Assembly (NCBI GenBank): GCA_905221605.1 | Contig: CAJNDS010002354.1 | Coordinates: forward strand, 1 to 64,000 | Reading direction: 5' to 3' | Length of the DNA: 64,000 bases | Source: Symbiodinium natans | Lineage: Eukaryota; Sar; Dinophyceae; Suessiales; Symbiodiniaceae | Shown: positions 10,041 through 21,309 of the stretch, one piece after another | How the letters are laid out: the number at the start of each line of letters is the position of its first letter | Numbering within the stretch: position 1 is the first letter of the stretch | The notes under the pieces: model-generated | What the model saw: the letters and a program-made list of their open reading frames with translations, nothing else | Told to the model about the DNA's origin: nothing | Database searches by the model: none | Translations under genes and position numbers: made by a program

Positions 10041-10490
10041 GTGCACTGTGTGCTTGAGCCTGTGGTTAATTTAGAGCCGCGCGAAGGCCTCTCCGAGCCT
10101 CCACAAGTGTACCTCTGGCGGCAACAACAGTCGAATTGGGGTTGTTGTTATACTCGCCTCCCTCACGTCGCTCCTGGAGTCGAGAATTATAGGGTTGCCC
10201 TCCCATCCCTGAGGGAAACCGCGAGAGTGGCTGCTGTTTGTCGGCGCTGGGGAGGTATCATCGGGGCTTGGGCATCGCGCAGGCGTTTTGTGACATCGAC
10301 GTCAACCTTCGCCAGTACACAGCGTGTTGTGCCCGTCGTGCGTGTGAACTGCACCCATTTCAAATTGCAGCTTCATGTTACGGAATTGATGGACTTGGGT
10401 GTCGCGCGAATGCGAAACAATGCTATACTCTTCCCCTCCTCTAGCCAGGCTAGGACCCCAGTCACTGGGCAAGTGGAGGAGGACGGTTGA
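10041..10490 (+). CDS. Weakly supported 149-aa ORF
   Basis: It is open on the + strand in line with its neighbours but has no recognisable domain and an unremarkable Arg/Val-rich composition. It could be a remnant of a longer gene or a chance frame. A second frame overlaps it (10,238-10,444), which lowers confidence. It is listed because it fills an otherwise empty interval in a dense co-oriented series. Confidence 0.2.
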   Translation: MHCVLEPVVNLEPREGLSEPPQVYLWRQQQSNWGCCYTRLPHVAPGVENYRVALPSLRETARVAAVCRRWGGIIGAWASRRRFVTSTSTFASTQRVVPVVRVNCTHFKLQLHVTELMDLGVARMRNNAILFPSSSQARTPVTGQVEEDG

Positions 10491-10502
10491 GTTGCTCATG
10501 CC

Positions 10503-10758
10503 ACGTGAGTGCGCCCGCACTCACACGGCGGTGTAGGAACCTGCATCTCTTCTCAAGGCAGTAGATCCATTTACGTTCTCTGTACAAGTTTGACGAGCAG
10601 TGACCCCTCACCGCAATTTCCGAGCAGGGGCTCGGTGAAGCGGCTCAGGAGCTCCCGTTCGGGTTGCTCCCTTGCTCCCGAGTATTACCTGCGGAGAATC
10701 TTGTGAGGGTGCGGGAGTGATTTGATGTTGGGTACGTGAGTGCGCCCGCACTCACACG
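10503..10758. repeat. Two identical 25-bp direct repeats, each a near-perfect palindrome, 231 bp apart
   Basis: The core GTGAGTGCGCCCGCACTCAC occurs at 10,505-10,524 and 10,736-10,755. Each core is a 9-bp perfect inverted repeat around CC, able to form a hairpin. Identity extends to 25 bp (10,503-10,527 and 10,734-10,758). The spacer has no convincing coding sequence. Possible roles are structured RNA, a recombinase or regulator binding site, or the ends of a small element; none is shown. The rest of 10,491-10,925 contains nothing else I can name. Confidence 0.75.
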
Positions 10759-10925
10759 CCCTAGTCCCCCGCATGGATTGACAGTTTGTTCCTGTGGCTC
10801 ATAGCCCTCTCAGCCGCGAACATAAAGGAGTGATGGTATTACCCGCTAACTTGCCCCCTTGTTCTGTGCCGCCAGGGCTCACAGGAGCAGGCGCCCGCTT
10901 GCCCTCCCCGAACTAACTGCCCGGC

Positions 10926-11618
10926 ATGGCTGCTTCGTTGGTCATTGGTGGCAGCCTTTACACTGCTGTCAATGGAGATGGCGACAGTGACTGGGAAAGA
11001 TGCTACCCTTACGAACACCCGGAGATCTTTTCCAGCGAGCCCATCCTCGAAGGCCACGGCCACACTTGTAGTGCTGGCTGGATATCGCTCACCAAGCTCC
11101 TCGTACTGCAAGGAATCCGCGATGCCTCGGCAGCCCAAGGACGTCCTAATCAACGGACCCTCGCCATGGTTGCTGCGGCCGAACTCGCGCACTCTGTTGG
11201 AGGTCATCGTGCCTGGCTTGCACACCACCTTCGAGATCTTTCGCAGGATTTGAGGAACGAGCTTGCCCAGGAGTACGGGGCGTTACTGGCTATGTTCAGA
11301 CGTCCGCCTGGACCACAGCAGAATGCCCTTTTAGCCTGGGCCAGGCCAATCATTGTGCATCGCCAGGAAGATTTTCCAATTTACCTCATAAAAGCGCATT
11401 TGGAGCAGCATCTTTTGCTTGCATGGCGTTTCACTGCCGATAAAGTCAATTTGCTTTTGCAAGCGATGTCCGATGCTGTCCCCAATGATAATGCCGTCAT
11501 TCTGGAGTGGGTAGCGTGCTTCCTCGATGAACGTATTGCTACCGACATTCTCGAGCATTTAGATGACGAGACCATGCATCTGCTTGAGGACAATCGGCAT
11601 TCGGATAGTGACATCTAA
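10926..11618 (+). CDS. Hypothetical 230-aa ORF
   Basis: It is an unrecognised acidic, helix-rich protein. The central part (residues about 70-190) is rich in Leu/Ala/His and the tail is strongly acidic (ILEHLDDETMHLLEDN). The start ATG at 10,926 follows a non-coding stretch, so the start is reasonable. A faint likeness to the 201-aa ORF at 5816-6421 (P-x-I-I-x-H and later LLLAW) may reflect shared origin. Same orientation as neighbours; no clear signals before or after it. Confidence 0.4.
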   Translation: MAASLVIGGSLYTAVNGDGDSDWERCYPYEHPEIFSSEPILEGHGHTCSAGWISLTKLLVLQGIRDASAAQGRPNQRTLAMVAAAELAHSVGGHRAWLAHHLRDLSQDLRNELAQEYGALLAMFRRPPGPQQNALLAWARPIIVHRQEDFPIYLIKAHLEQHLLLAWRFTADKVNLLLQAMSDAVPNDNAVILEWVACFLDERIATDILEHLDDETMHLLEDNRHSDSDI

Positions 11619-11796
11619 CGCTGACCTTGTGCGAATACGGAACAAACGGCGGCCTAGTACATCGGTCGTTATCCATGGTCATGCGGCATTCCTGTAATGT
11701 CATGCTGTTGTCTTGACCGATTTGGAAAGTTGTAACCATTGATCATGTTATACTGCTGATGTAGTCTCCAACTGAAGGGAGCTGAGTCAGGGGAAG
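11619..11796. other. Short gap, nothing recognised
   Basis: No repeat, RNA gene or further coding segment was identified between the two ORFs. Confidence 0.3.
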
Positions 11797-12733
11797 TTGG
11801 GAGCAAGCTTGTTGTTGTGTGACATTCTTTGCGCTGGACGGCACGGCTCTCAGGCAAGACTGCCCAGTCTTCCTCTACCTTGCCCCATCAATTGGGTAGG
11901 CTGCCTCTTCTTCGCCATGGCATTGCAAGAGCCCCTTGGCCTGGAGAACCTGCAGCCTCCTCCATTGGTCGCCCCTCCGCTCGTAGCTGGGCGTGAAAAC
12001 ACCTGGATTACGGCGAGCCATGGCAGTTCAACCCTCCCCTTTGTTGTATCCCGGCCGAGTGCGGATGCAGGGGAAGCCAACTCGATAGTGCTTCTCCTCC
12101 CTGGTTGTGGACATTTCTATGTGGAGAATATGCACCCACTGCCTTGGCAAGGGGCCATCGAGTATCTGTGGAGCAACCTGGCTTTCAAAAAGGCCGTCAT
12201 TGCCTGCGCATGGCCTGTGGCGGGACAAGCAGGCTCACCGCCTGCCTGGATGCTGCCTGACGGTGCTGCCTGGACCAAGGCAGTGTATACAATGGAAATT
12301 CTACCGCTCCTACTGGCCGTCCAACGTGATGCGAGCCCTCGCATCTCCTTGCCCACATATCTCATGGGCCTTGGCTCTGGAGGAACCATCACCTACCAGA
12401 TTGCAATTTCCGAGGCCCATGCGACCTTCCGGGCTTGTGTTTGCATGGGCCCCATTAGGCTGCCTTCTTTGCTGCCAGCCCCAACGGGCGGGGAGACTTC
12501 GGATGTGCTACTGGGTGCGGGGCAATCATCGCGTGCCTCCTGTCACAGAAGCCCTTTCCGAAGACTCACACTTTACCGCCTTCAAGGGCTACGGACGCAC
12601 GCAGTACCCCTGGGCCCCCGGCCTCACAATCCGCCAGGTGGTTATCGGCAAGGACCCGGAGCATGTGGTGTGGCCTGCATTGCTGAGCGATCCTGATTGG
12701 CTGCTGGCGGACCATATCGAGCTCCCGGAGTAG
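11797..12733 (+). pseudogene. Alpha/beta-hydrolase-like ORF with an internal frameshift
   Basis: The first frame (from 11,797) reads SIVLLLPGCGHFYVENMH, a beta-strand followed by an oxyanion-type loop. Further on comes YLMGLGSGGTITYQIA, which resembles a nucleophile elbow although the Ser is shifted relative to the classical GxSxG. This fits an alpha/beta-hydrolase (esterase-like) fold. Near 12,500 protein-like sequence moves to the +1 frame (YWVRGNHRVPPVTEALSED onward) and ends at 12,733, so the intact product would be about 310 aa with one indel corrected. At least two longer decayed copies of this gene, and shorter pieces, lie at 33.4-35.0 kb, which shows that the family is repeated. The giant helicase ORF also starts with a hydrolase-like domain. 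Substrate unknown. Confidence 0.5.
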
Positions 12734-13245
12734 TCGTCGGGGCAGGGTAGAGAGTGCCTTCCTTTTTCCATTTTAATCGATTTATGCGCGCCGGCCCTTG
12801 TGTTGCCGCTACAAACAGACCAGCAACCGAGGTACGCCTGCATTCTGGTGCTACTACTGTGCACGGACAAAGTAAAGGATGCCATCGTCTCCAGGTCATT
12901 GCTTTGTACATGCAGCACATTGCAGCCACAAGTAACAGCCACCTGCGATGACACGCTGCATCCCTTTTCAGGTTGCGCGTTGGATGTGCCCTGGCTCAAG
13001 CTAAGGGTGGCTGGCTGACTGAACGAGGAACCCATTGTGTAGAGGGTTGTAACGCTCCTGACTGGTTTTTTCTCGCCTTTCTGCTTCTTCTCTCCTGTGT
13101 GCTGTGCTTTTTGTTTGGTCCTCCCTTTCCTGGAGTCCCTCCCTAGTTTTTGTAAGGGCTTTCCAGGGATCTTGGTGTCTGGAGGTTGCCTCGTGGTTCT
13201 CCGCTGCCTGTGGGGTAGTCACATGAGTTTGGCCTGCCATGTTCG
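12734..13245. other. Non-coding interval without recognised features
   Basis: The stretch includes a pyrimidine-rich part (about 13,050-13,150). I see no supported gene, repeat or structured RNA. Confidence 0.4.
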
Positions 13246-13932
13246 GTGAGTGATGCCATGGAGTCGTATGCCTGTCAACCGTACGCGATCCGGGTTGGAG
13301 CGCAAGTGCTCCAAGTCCACGTTGCCAGGAGAGGGCAACTCACTGCACTTGCCACTTTAGGGACCAGTGATATCGCAATGACCAGGCAGATGCAAGCCGG
13401 CGTCATCCTGCCTCACGAACTCGATGCTGCCGGTTGGTGCCGATACTTTCCGCCGGAAATACAACCCTTGTTGTGTCTGGACCATTCTGCCTTTTTGAGA
13501 AACAGCAACGCCGTCTGCTTCGCCCGGCAACCCACGGTTCGCTGTTTTCTCCTGCATGCATGGAGGCCAGGCATCGGCATCATGCCGCATAGCAGTGCCC
13601 TCATGGGGCGAGCGGTGTCCACGCACAGTGCTTTGCCTGGTGACGCGATAGACCTTCCCCCTTGGGCGAGTGTTGTCACCGAACAAGGAGCGGGTAGGGA
13701 GACAGCCCTGTCTCCCGGGCCCTGGCAAACTCCATCACCAAATCCACCTAGAGTCTGCTGGCCGGATAATAGTCCTCGCCCTCCCATACCGCCGATTCCT
13801 CCACGTGTTGGAGAATACCCAGTGGGTGAGGTCAGTAGGATCGAGCCGCGAATTCCACATGGGAGGCCACCTCCCGCGCCAGTTGCAGCCGACCTGCCAC
13901 CTTGGCAGGTCCCTAGCCCCTCAGGAGCCTGA
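13246..13932 (+). CDS. Hypothetical ORF with Pro-rich C-terminus, probably the N-terminal part of the next ORF
   Basis: Residues 1-130 look globular and residues 145-228 are a Pro/Arg-rich linker. The frame stops at 13,932, but the linker character continues in the +1 frame (EDLAQALESNQNFPEPTP onward), which belongs to the ORF ending at 15,613. One indel near 13,915-13,935 would fuse the two into a protein of about 790 aa. I cannot assign a function. The ATG at 13,246 is a plausible start after 500 bp of non-coding DNA. Confidence 0.45.
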   Translation: MSDAMESYACQPYAIRVGAQVLQVHVARRGQLTALATLGTSDIAMTRQMQAGVILPHELDAAGWCRYFPPEIQPLLCLDHSAFLRNSNAVCFARQPTVRCFLLHAWRPGIGIMPHSSALMGRAVSTHSALPGDAIDLPPWASVVTEQGAGRETALSPGPWQTPSPNPPRVCWPDNSPRPPIPPIPPRVGEYPVGEVSRIEPRIPHGRPPPAPVAADLPPWQVPSPSGA

Positions 13933-15613
13933 GGATCTCGCGCAGGCACTAGAAAGTAATCAGAATTTCCCTGAGCCCACCCCTAGCGGCGTACTGCCAT
14001 TGAAACTGGCCTCGGGAGCCATTTCCGGCGAACCGCCTGAGCCGCAAGGTCTCCACCCAGAGATTGACTACAATGCATTACTCGGCTGCCTACTTCCGCA
14101 GCTCCGGGCTGCTGAGTCCGCAGGAGCCCATGTCCTGCTCTTGGTCACGGATAGTCGCTGCTTCTTGTCTATTCCGCACTTCCCCTACTTTGTCCGGCAT
14201 TTGGTAGCACGCATGCAGTGGGAAGGCCCGTTTAAGGAGAGGTGGTTTCCCATCTTGGTTAACACCAAGGAAGCGGGGCTAGCTTCTGTGCACTTTACGT
14301 GGGCGGGGCCCGAAATTCTGGCAGTCCTCAGAGTCCTTGCGCCAGGGGTGGTCTTGATGTTGCTTGACCATGACACCTTGTTCACTGCCAGGTGGGAAGC
14401 AGAAGAGCTGCGAAGGTTTGCAGTCCTCGATCTACTGCCCAATACCCTCTCGACGGAGTCACTGGGCAGCATGGAAGTCGAGACGGACGAGACACAGCCC
14501 TGTGGCTCGCTTCCAGCCTCGCCGTGGAGTTGCTCGCCGGACGGGTCCATACCGTGTGGGGCCCGATCGCCAAACTCAATTGGCATGGTTTGTGCGTCCG
14601 AGGACCAGCTCGAAGCAAATGGGGGATTGGTCCTCTTCTACCCGAATGCTCCGGACGGCAAACATCCCCGGCCCCCTCGCTTCTGCATCCCTGGCAACGT
14701 CGCTAGTGCGGTGACCTCAATTGGTACTGCGTTGAGCCGAGCCCTGCAGCTAGTCATCATGCCCAGTGAAGTGCCCACTCCATTGCCTGGTATGCATGAG
14801 CAGGTGCCGTTGGACCAGATCCATTATCGGCAATGTCTACGCAACACCCCTCTTGCCGGAACCACTGCTCACAAGCACTCTGACTTTGTGTTTGCGTGGG
14901 CACTTTTAGGAAGATACATACATGAGGTTGCGTGGAAAACGGCCGACCTTACTGCTGGCCGGCCAGAGCCAGACATCCAGTTTGGCGCCTCCCCAGTCAG
15001 GCAGGTCAGAGGGGTCAAAACATGGGGACAAGGCCCATATGAACAGGGATTTCTTCCCTTGCTCATGGGTTACGGCGGCTCGCACTCCCGTTTGGCAATC
15101 CTACCTGGTCCTGACTTATTCATGGCGAACCGATACGCCGAGGTTATACCCCCTCCTTTTGTGCATGGATATGGTGCCAAAGGCAAAAACATCTTGCCGC
15201 AGTGGGGGAGTGTGGTACGGCTGCCTACTCTACCCGAGTCGGTCTGGGGCAACGGGGACACCGTCCCTCTGTGGGCCTCTGTTGGGAAAAAGGGCAGTGG
15301 ACCAGTGCGGCTCCAGCTCTTCCCTGGGGTCCTCATGTTTTGGAAGAAAGATGCCCTATCTTCCTGCAGGGCCACCCCGAAATGGCGCAGTCGACCCAAT
15401 ACCCCAACTGGGCCGCTTGCTCTTCTTGCTGCCGCTGCGCATGCTTGGCTGGCCCAGGCGGATCTGCCGTGGCCTCTCTTCGCCGCCGACATAAAGGTCA
15501 CGCCGTTGGGCCTCAGTCAATACTGGGATGATGGACTGCCATGCGTGTGCAACAAGCCCTGGCAGCCTTTGCCTTTCCTGCCTACCAGTACCCGCCTCCA
15601 AAGCCTCACCTAA
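13670..15613 (+). CDS. Hypothetical protein of up to 647 aa, coding from about 13,930
   Basis: The first 85 codons overlap the preceding ORF in another frame and are probably spurious; real coding seems to begin near 13,930. Residues about 135-260 read like an alternating alpha/beta domain (VLLLVTDSRCFLSIP, then GVVLMLLDHDTLFT). The DHD after a hydrophobic strand recalls a metal-binding DxD but is not enough to call a glycosyltransferase. The C-terminal half contains many Gly/Pro/Trp residues. The frame ends at 15,613, overlapping the helicase frame by 73 bp; protein-like sequence passes to the -1 register around 15,560. It may therefore be part of a longer polyprotein with the downstream ORF. 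Confidence 0.5.
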   Translation: MLSPNKERVGRQPCLPGPGKLHHQIHLESAGRIIVLALPYRRFLHVLENTQWVRSVGSSREFHMGGHLPRQLQPTCHLGRSLAPQEPEDLAQALESNQNFPEPTPSGVLPLKLASGAISGEPPEPQGLHPEIDYNALLGCLLPQLRAAESAGAHVLLLVTDSRCFLSIPHFPYFVRHLVARMQWEGPFKERWFPILVNTKEAGLASVHFTWAGPEILAVLRVLAPGVVLMLLDHDTLFTARWEAEELRRFAVLDLLPNTLSTESLGSMEVETDETQPCGSLPASPWSCSPDGSIPCGARSPNSIGMVCASEDQLEANGGLVLFYPNAPDGKHPRPPRFCIPGNVASAVTSIGTALSRALQLVIMPSEVPTPLPGMHEQVPLDQIHYRQCLRNTPLAGTTAHKHSDFVFAWALLGRYIHEVAWKTADLTAGRPEPDIQFGASPVRQVRGVKTWGQGPYEQGFLPLLMGYGGSHSRLAILPGPDLFMANRYAEVIPPPFVHGYGAKGKNILPQWGSVVRLPTLPESVWGNGDTVPLWASVGKKGSGPVRLQLFPGVLMFWKKDALSSCRATPKWRSRPNTPTGPLALLAAAAHAWLAQADLPWPLFAADIKVTPLGLSQYWDDGLPCVCNKPWQPLPFLPTSTRLQSLT

Positions 15614-18600
15614 CCCCCTCAGGGGAATGTCGGTCGCTCTTCATTAGCGGGATGAATGGGAAGGCCGAGAATACGCCCCCCACTGTGTCGGGTAGCATCA
15701 TTCACACAGCCAATTCCTATGCACTCACTGGCTTAGAAATGGAAACAGTCCGGGACAACCAGGGCAAAAAGGTCCGATATGAGGACACACAACGCCCGTT
15801 GTTGCTTTCGACCAGCGGTAATGCCGCACATGCATTGTTGCTCCTGCCCCAAGCCGCCCAGCTATGGGCACGTGCTCTGTACCCTCAGGTCGAAGGATGC
15901 GGTCTGCCAGCGGCGGTTCGTGCTAGAATCAGCTCGGTAGAAGCCTCCCTGACAATGTGCCCTGCCCTGGCTCACTTGCACATGCCACATACTGCTGCGC
16001 TGACCGCTCTGCATGTGGGCCTCGCCGCGGGTAGAGCTGGCGAGTGCAAACTGTGCGTTACGGGTTTCTCTGCTGGGTCGTATACGGGCGCTGCTGTGGC
16101 TATCGCTTGGCATGAGCGCAAAAAGCTTCCTGACTGCAAGGGCGATTTTGTCCACATCAAGGCACGTTTGGGCGGCGTTGCCATGCCACGGGCCATGCTG
16201 CAATATATCCTGGGTTCGGAATTGCGGCACGCTGTTAGTCTTGTCCATCATGAGAGCGACCAGCTTTGCATCTTCCGGCCCAGCCAGGCAGCAAGGACGC
16301 AAGCGATTGGCGCGGGAGCGCGTCTCTACTACTTCACTGGACCTGAGTCACTTGGCAGTGGTGGACACTCTTATGGTCACTTTGTCCACAGTGAAGAGCT
16401 ATTCCAGCTCACGCCGGGGGATTATGTGCATAAGGAATTGACTAAAAAGATTTGCGGCTTGGCCGACCCCCGGATGGATCGCACAGTGCGAGCAGGTTTG
16501 ATGGGGGTTGCGTGTGGCTCTGTCCAGCTTTCGGATAAGTCTAAAACTTTCATCAACTCCGTGCTGGGACGGCAAATCAGACGCCCCGATATGGAGGCTT
16601 TTCTCCGGATACCTTCCGCTGAGAACCGGAGCATTGCAAGTCTCCGTGCTGACTGTACCCAAGTCCTCCTGACGGATGCCAAGCCGCATCTGGCTGATTT
16701 GCCGCCCCCGTATCATGAACTTGGTCCCACGATGAAACTAGTTTTGGGTATGTGGCTCCCCCACCTGTCGTTAGAGCGCCTGGTTGACATGCTGGGTTAT
16801 CAGTTTTTAGCCATGGCCTCGGAAGCAGAAATCGAGGAGGAGCCCTCGGAACAGTATCACTACCCAGAGCAAGCTGCGGTCAAGCGGGCCGCCACCCCTG
16901 TGGCGATAAAGCCCGGCACGCATACATGGCCAATCTGCCTTCTCCATCGAGTTTACCCAAGGGCATCGGTCATGCTCCTTACACCGGAGTTGGCGGATGT
17001 CCCTGACTGGGCTACAAAGTGGTTTGCTGTCGCTGGTAAAGTGCCGGCCAAGGGCACTGCTTTGCTGGTTACCTTGAGAGAAGACAAGGGGGATGTGGCC
17101 TACCCAGGCATGTTTATAGAGCTCCTTGCCCCGAAGAAGCTTTTCACCGGCCCTGGAGAAAGTAAGGCCATGCAGCCAGTCAATATAACCATTGCCCTGC
17201 TCTTGACTGATGAACAGCACAACCAATTCGCGCAACGACCCTCACTGCCGAGGGTCAGCCAGCTTGAGGTTCTGCCCGGAGGAGCCTCTACCCCGCTTTG
17301 GGATGCTCTGTTACATATGCCTAGGGAAAGGCAGCATGTTGCATTGGGCGTTCCGCTAGAAGACTCGCCTCTTGATGCCATCCGGCAGCCACAGTGGTTG
17401 CCGGGCTTTCTCACAGATTTAGTGCTTGTCCTCCTTATCGGGCTAGTGGTGAGAGGGAACTGGCACGACACATGGGCACAGCTCATTCACCCGGAGGTCT
17501 GCCAAGTCTTCAGAGGCAAGCACGAAACGCAAGCTGCGCAGGCATCGCTTACTGCGGGTCCGGGGGCTTCCAACCCCTTGCAAAGCTTCCTCAACCTTTG
17601 GCTTGCGGAGGAACAATCCTATCGCAAAGAATGGACGCCGACGCTGCTGAGTGGCGTGTTAGCTACGCTGCCTGACTCTCCGCTGCCCGGCCAAGAGGAC
17701 GCCCGGACTCCTGCGCTGTGGCATGCGGAGTGTCTACGCCTGTCCCATGACTCGTTGAGCAACGAGCACGATCCGAGGACTCGAGCCAGCATCTTTGCGC
17801 TCGCGGTTGGTCCCGCCTTCCTTACGTGCCTCTGTGATACCTTTTGGGGGGCGGACGGACACCTGGCAGCGCTGCTGGGAGCGTGCTCGTACGGCCTAGC
17901 CGCTAATCGTACTTCTGTATTCATAACGGGTGCGCCCGGCAGCGGGAAGACACGATCCTGCGCGTTTCTAGGAGTACTCCTTGCGTGCCTGACGAGCCGG
18001 CTCACCCTGTACACCGCTCATGGCAATGAATCGGTTCGGGCCTATGTCGAAGCGGTTGATAGGCTCACGACTGCTAGCAATGAATTTGTTCGCAGCCGCA
18101 TCGTTCGCATACCGGGTAACAAAGAGAAGGACACACATAAGCTCCCTTTTGATGTGCACGATTTGTACCGGGGGCTACTTGTAGCCACGACACATGGTAC
18201 GATTGTGGCAAGGCTTAGCTTTCCCTACTCGCAGCTCATTAACCGTCTAAAGGATGTTGAGTTGCTCCTCCGAGATGAAGCCCAGCAATTGGGCACGCCT
18301 GGTTCCAACACCATTCTGGCGCACATCAAGCATGCACTTGATGTCATGATTGGCGACCACAGACAGCCCGCTGGAGGATCGCGACCCAATTACCACTTCG
18401 TCACGGAGTTGTTGGAGCAAAAGATTTGTGGTCTCAATGCGGTCCCTGCCGACCTCCACACGCCAGCCACCTTGCCTGCGGCCCTTTTGCGGCAACCGGC
18501 CCAAAGTTCCGGCCCGTGGAAAAAGGGACAAGGCGAGATGCCCTCTTGGGGCAAGCCCCACCGTTCCTCTGGAGCGTCTGAGGTATTGTTCTCAGCGGTC

Positions 18601-21109
18601 TCGATGCTGGAATCGATTCTCTGTATAAGCATCGTCAAACCGAAGCAAGCCGAGACAGTCATGCAGGCCGCCGGGCTGAAGGCCGTTGTCGGACCGGCTG
18701 TCAACCTCTCGCTCTGTTCATCCATGCGCCTGCTCGGGCGGCCACTGCGTAGCCTTGCAGGCAGGTGGATGGAAACGTGTCGATGGGTACGGGTGCAAGA
18801 TCAGGATGAGACCCAAACCAAAATAGGCAGAAGCTACGACCTCAGCATGGTCCTGGCGGACATTGTGCTCACTTTTGGGCACCAGGTCTATCCTGACTCC
18901 CCTATCGGGATGGTCTCTCAGTATGCCAGGATTGTTACCCAAATGAAGTTTATGCTGCAGTTGAGTCTCCCCGCAGACCCACTGGGCGATGACGATATGA
19001 GCCTACTTGAAGCCTGCCAAACCGCGGAAGACTTCCCGCTGACTGGCGCGCCCAACACTTGGAGCCTTGTGACGTTTCGGACCTTCCTCATGAATCGCGT
19101 AGGGTCCCTTAAGCGCTTCTTCGGCGCTATCACCACGGCCTGCTCCACTGGCCCCACATTTGGGATATGTGTCTTTGTGACATGTCGGGCTTCTGGATTC
19201 CTGTTTAGTAGCGAGGCAGGGTTTGCCCGAGCCACCTCCTCCTTCACGAGAGGGCTTGGGGCTTTGGTTTTCGTGGCACCGCACTACTCTGATGGTATAG
19301 GTGCATGCTTCCAAATGGCGGCCTGCGCAACCGGGGGCCTAATTGAATGCGCTGAATATGTGCGCACACAAGCCAGCTTGTGGAGCATGGATGGCCCTGG
19401 CATTGCAACGGCATTACACAAGCAAGCCTTCCGAGAACGGACAGTAGCCAGCATCGTGCTGCCTGCGGAACGCAAAGTTGGGCTGGACCTCTTTGGAACA
19501 CCACCCCTGCATCAAGCGTGGGCTTTGAAGGCCACTTGGGGAGATAAGCGGGAGGTTTTTTACCGCACACTTCAGCAAGAAGGATGGGGGAGTCCCTCTT
19601 TCACCTCCAACTCCTACTCGGGCACCATTGTTAGTCTGCAAACGCGCGGCTTCGTCCTGGAGCCCCTGCCCACTGCTGTGTATTGTGTCCCCTTCCAGCC
19701 GGTGAGGGAAGGAGATGGGGTCGCCCAGTACCTCACCTGCTCGCTAGGGGACACCAGCATTAGGATGCCGCCCAAGCGGGGATCTGCTCAACGCGCTGAC
19801 CCGGCTTTCGAACACAAGGCCGGCATACTGCGAGCCCCCCGTGGTCTTCACCTCCTACCTGTTCGTACGGGTAAGGCTGCCTCCGAAACTGCGATTGATG
19901 TGGACTCTCCGGGAAACAGCCCTGTGCCCGCGGGTAGTAACAGTCCCGACGTGGTAGTTGCTACTGCAGTCGAGGTTCCTACGCCGCAGCAGTCGCCAGC
20001 CCAAGGCGAGGCTACCACCAACGCGCGCCATGGCGAGCGGTGGGGTACACCATGGCTCAAGCCTCGGGCCGCGGGGGGCTCCATTGCGGCAGCTGTCAGC
20101 CCGCCTCCGCCAGCTAGACGGGACGTTTCCCGAACCCCTTGCGGCGCCCCAACGCGGGAGAGAGGACCACTGACGAAGGAGCCTGCAACGAAAGAGCCTG
20201 CGGTTGTGCCGGCCGCGAGTCCTATTGCTCTCTCGAGTGAAGTTGATCACAGGATCGGAGGGGGTAGCGCCGCCTCGTGTCCACCCCGTAGTGGCGGCAA
20301 CATTAGGGACCCGCCGCCTGGCGTACGACGTCCACCCAGCCCCCGGACACGGCCCACGCACACAGCATCTCCGGATGGGATTAGGACGGTTGAGGCGTCA
20401 CAGCCCCCTTGCGCTAAGTCTCCCACGGACTCACTTGGCCTGACGGAACCAAAATCGGATCTCCCTATGCCTCCCCATGGCCTGACGCCCATCCCCGCCA
20501 GGCCTGTGCCCGCTGTCCAAGCTCGCAAGGAAAGTCGGCCTCTCGCTTTGGACAAAGACGGCTCTCAGCAGCTGGAACCACCAAAAGCCAAGCCTCGAGG
20601 GCCTAGCGAGCCTAGCGGCACCCGCGATCCCAGCGCCCCAGCCTGCGCACCCATCATGCAGAGCAACACAGTCTCGGTCTGTGATCTCATGTGGCGCGCA
20701 CTTGCAGCGGGACATCACTTTGGTAAGAATGTCAAACCTCGGCCCTACATGAACCTGCGTGACTCGCAACACCTCACAACACACTGCCAGCAGCTTCGGG
20801 CATATAGGGCCTATGAGGTGTTTTTGAACGGCATACCGAACCAGCTGCAAGACTCGGATATGCTGATCGGAATCGCTGACACGCTACTGCATCTGCCTGA
20901 AACGTTTCCGGCAGCGTATTTGAAGGTTTATGACCCTATCATCACGCAGTGCCTTAGATTGTCGGGGGCATTGCAGCATTTCGACCTTGCTGAAATGTTG
21001 GATTGCCCGGTCCCGCAGCTGGACAAGGCAAGGCTTTCGGAGTCCCTGGTGGGGTATGGCTTTCTTACCACAGCGCAGTACATCGCGGATCTTTTCTCTG
21101 CGGTGTCGG
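15541..21109 (+). CDS. Giant ORF, part 1: alpha/beta-hydrolase-like domain fused to a UPF1-like SF1 helicase, interrupted by Copia-1
   Basis: Residues 150-290 look like an alpha/beta hydrolase: nucleophile elbow GFSAG (S177), candidate acid D240 (HHESDQLC) and candidate His 276 or 280 (GGHSYGH). A superfamily-1 helicase core follows: Walker A GAPGSGKT at 797-804, Walker B RDEAQQ (D912, E913), GDHRQP near 936 (motif III-like), PIGMVSQYARIV (motif IV-like), and RATSSFTRGLGALVFVA (motif VI-like, degenerate). A Pro/Ser-rich low-complexity region covers about 1,420-1,710. Such helicases unwind nucleic acid using ATP. The frame is cut at 21,109 by an LTR, which adds 15 codons and a stop. Without the element the ORF continues at 31,983 and totals 2,304 codons plus stop. 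Biological role unknown. Confidence 0.75.
21105..21109. repeat. 5-bp target-site duplication of Copia-1 (left copy; right copy 31,978-31,982)
   Basis: GTCGG immediately precedes the 5' LTR and immediately follows the 3' LTR. Five-base duplications are typical of Ty1/copia integrases. Confidence 0.95.
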
Positions 21110-21309
21110 TGTTAAGTGTACAGCATGTATCCAGGTACAGTGAATGGGTGCAGTAGGAAAGACACCAAATGCCCTAAGGCATGTTGAGTCTGAGCAGAAC
21201 GAGTTTGACACCGGAGGCTTAGGCTCAAGAGTCGAAAGCGAGAAAAGTTGTTTTGCCTTTAGAGCGTGGTAGGAAAAGTGAGCCATGATGTTTACCACGT
21301 TTTTCAACA
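21110..21309 (+). repeat. Copia-1 5' LTR
   Basis: 200 bp, TGTTAAGTG...TTTTCAACA, identical base for base to the copy at 31,778-31,977. The ATG at 21,285 that opens the first Copia-1 frame lies inside the LTR. It presumably carries the promoter and transcript ends, which I cannot locate by eye. Confidence 0.95.

Noticed and set aside
10836-11228. Minus-strand frame of 129 codons opposite the 230-aa ORF
   Set aside because: It is a shadow of the + strand ORF; composition and context favour the + strand.
14360-14400. Glycosyltransferase call from the DHD motif in the 647-aa ORF
   Set aside because: A single DxD after a hydrophobic strand is too weak; no other family motif was seen.
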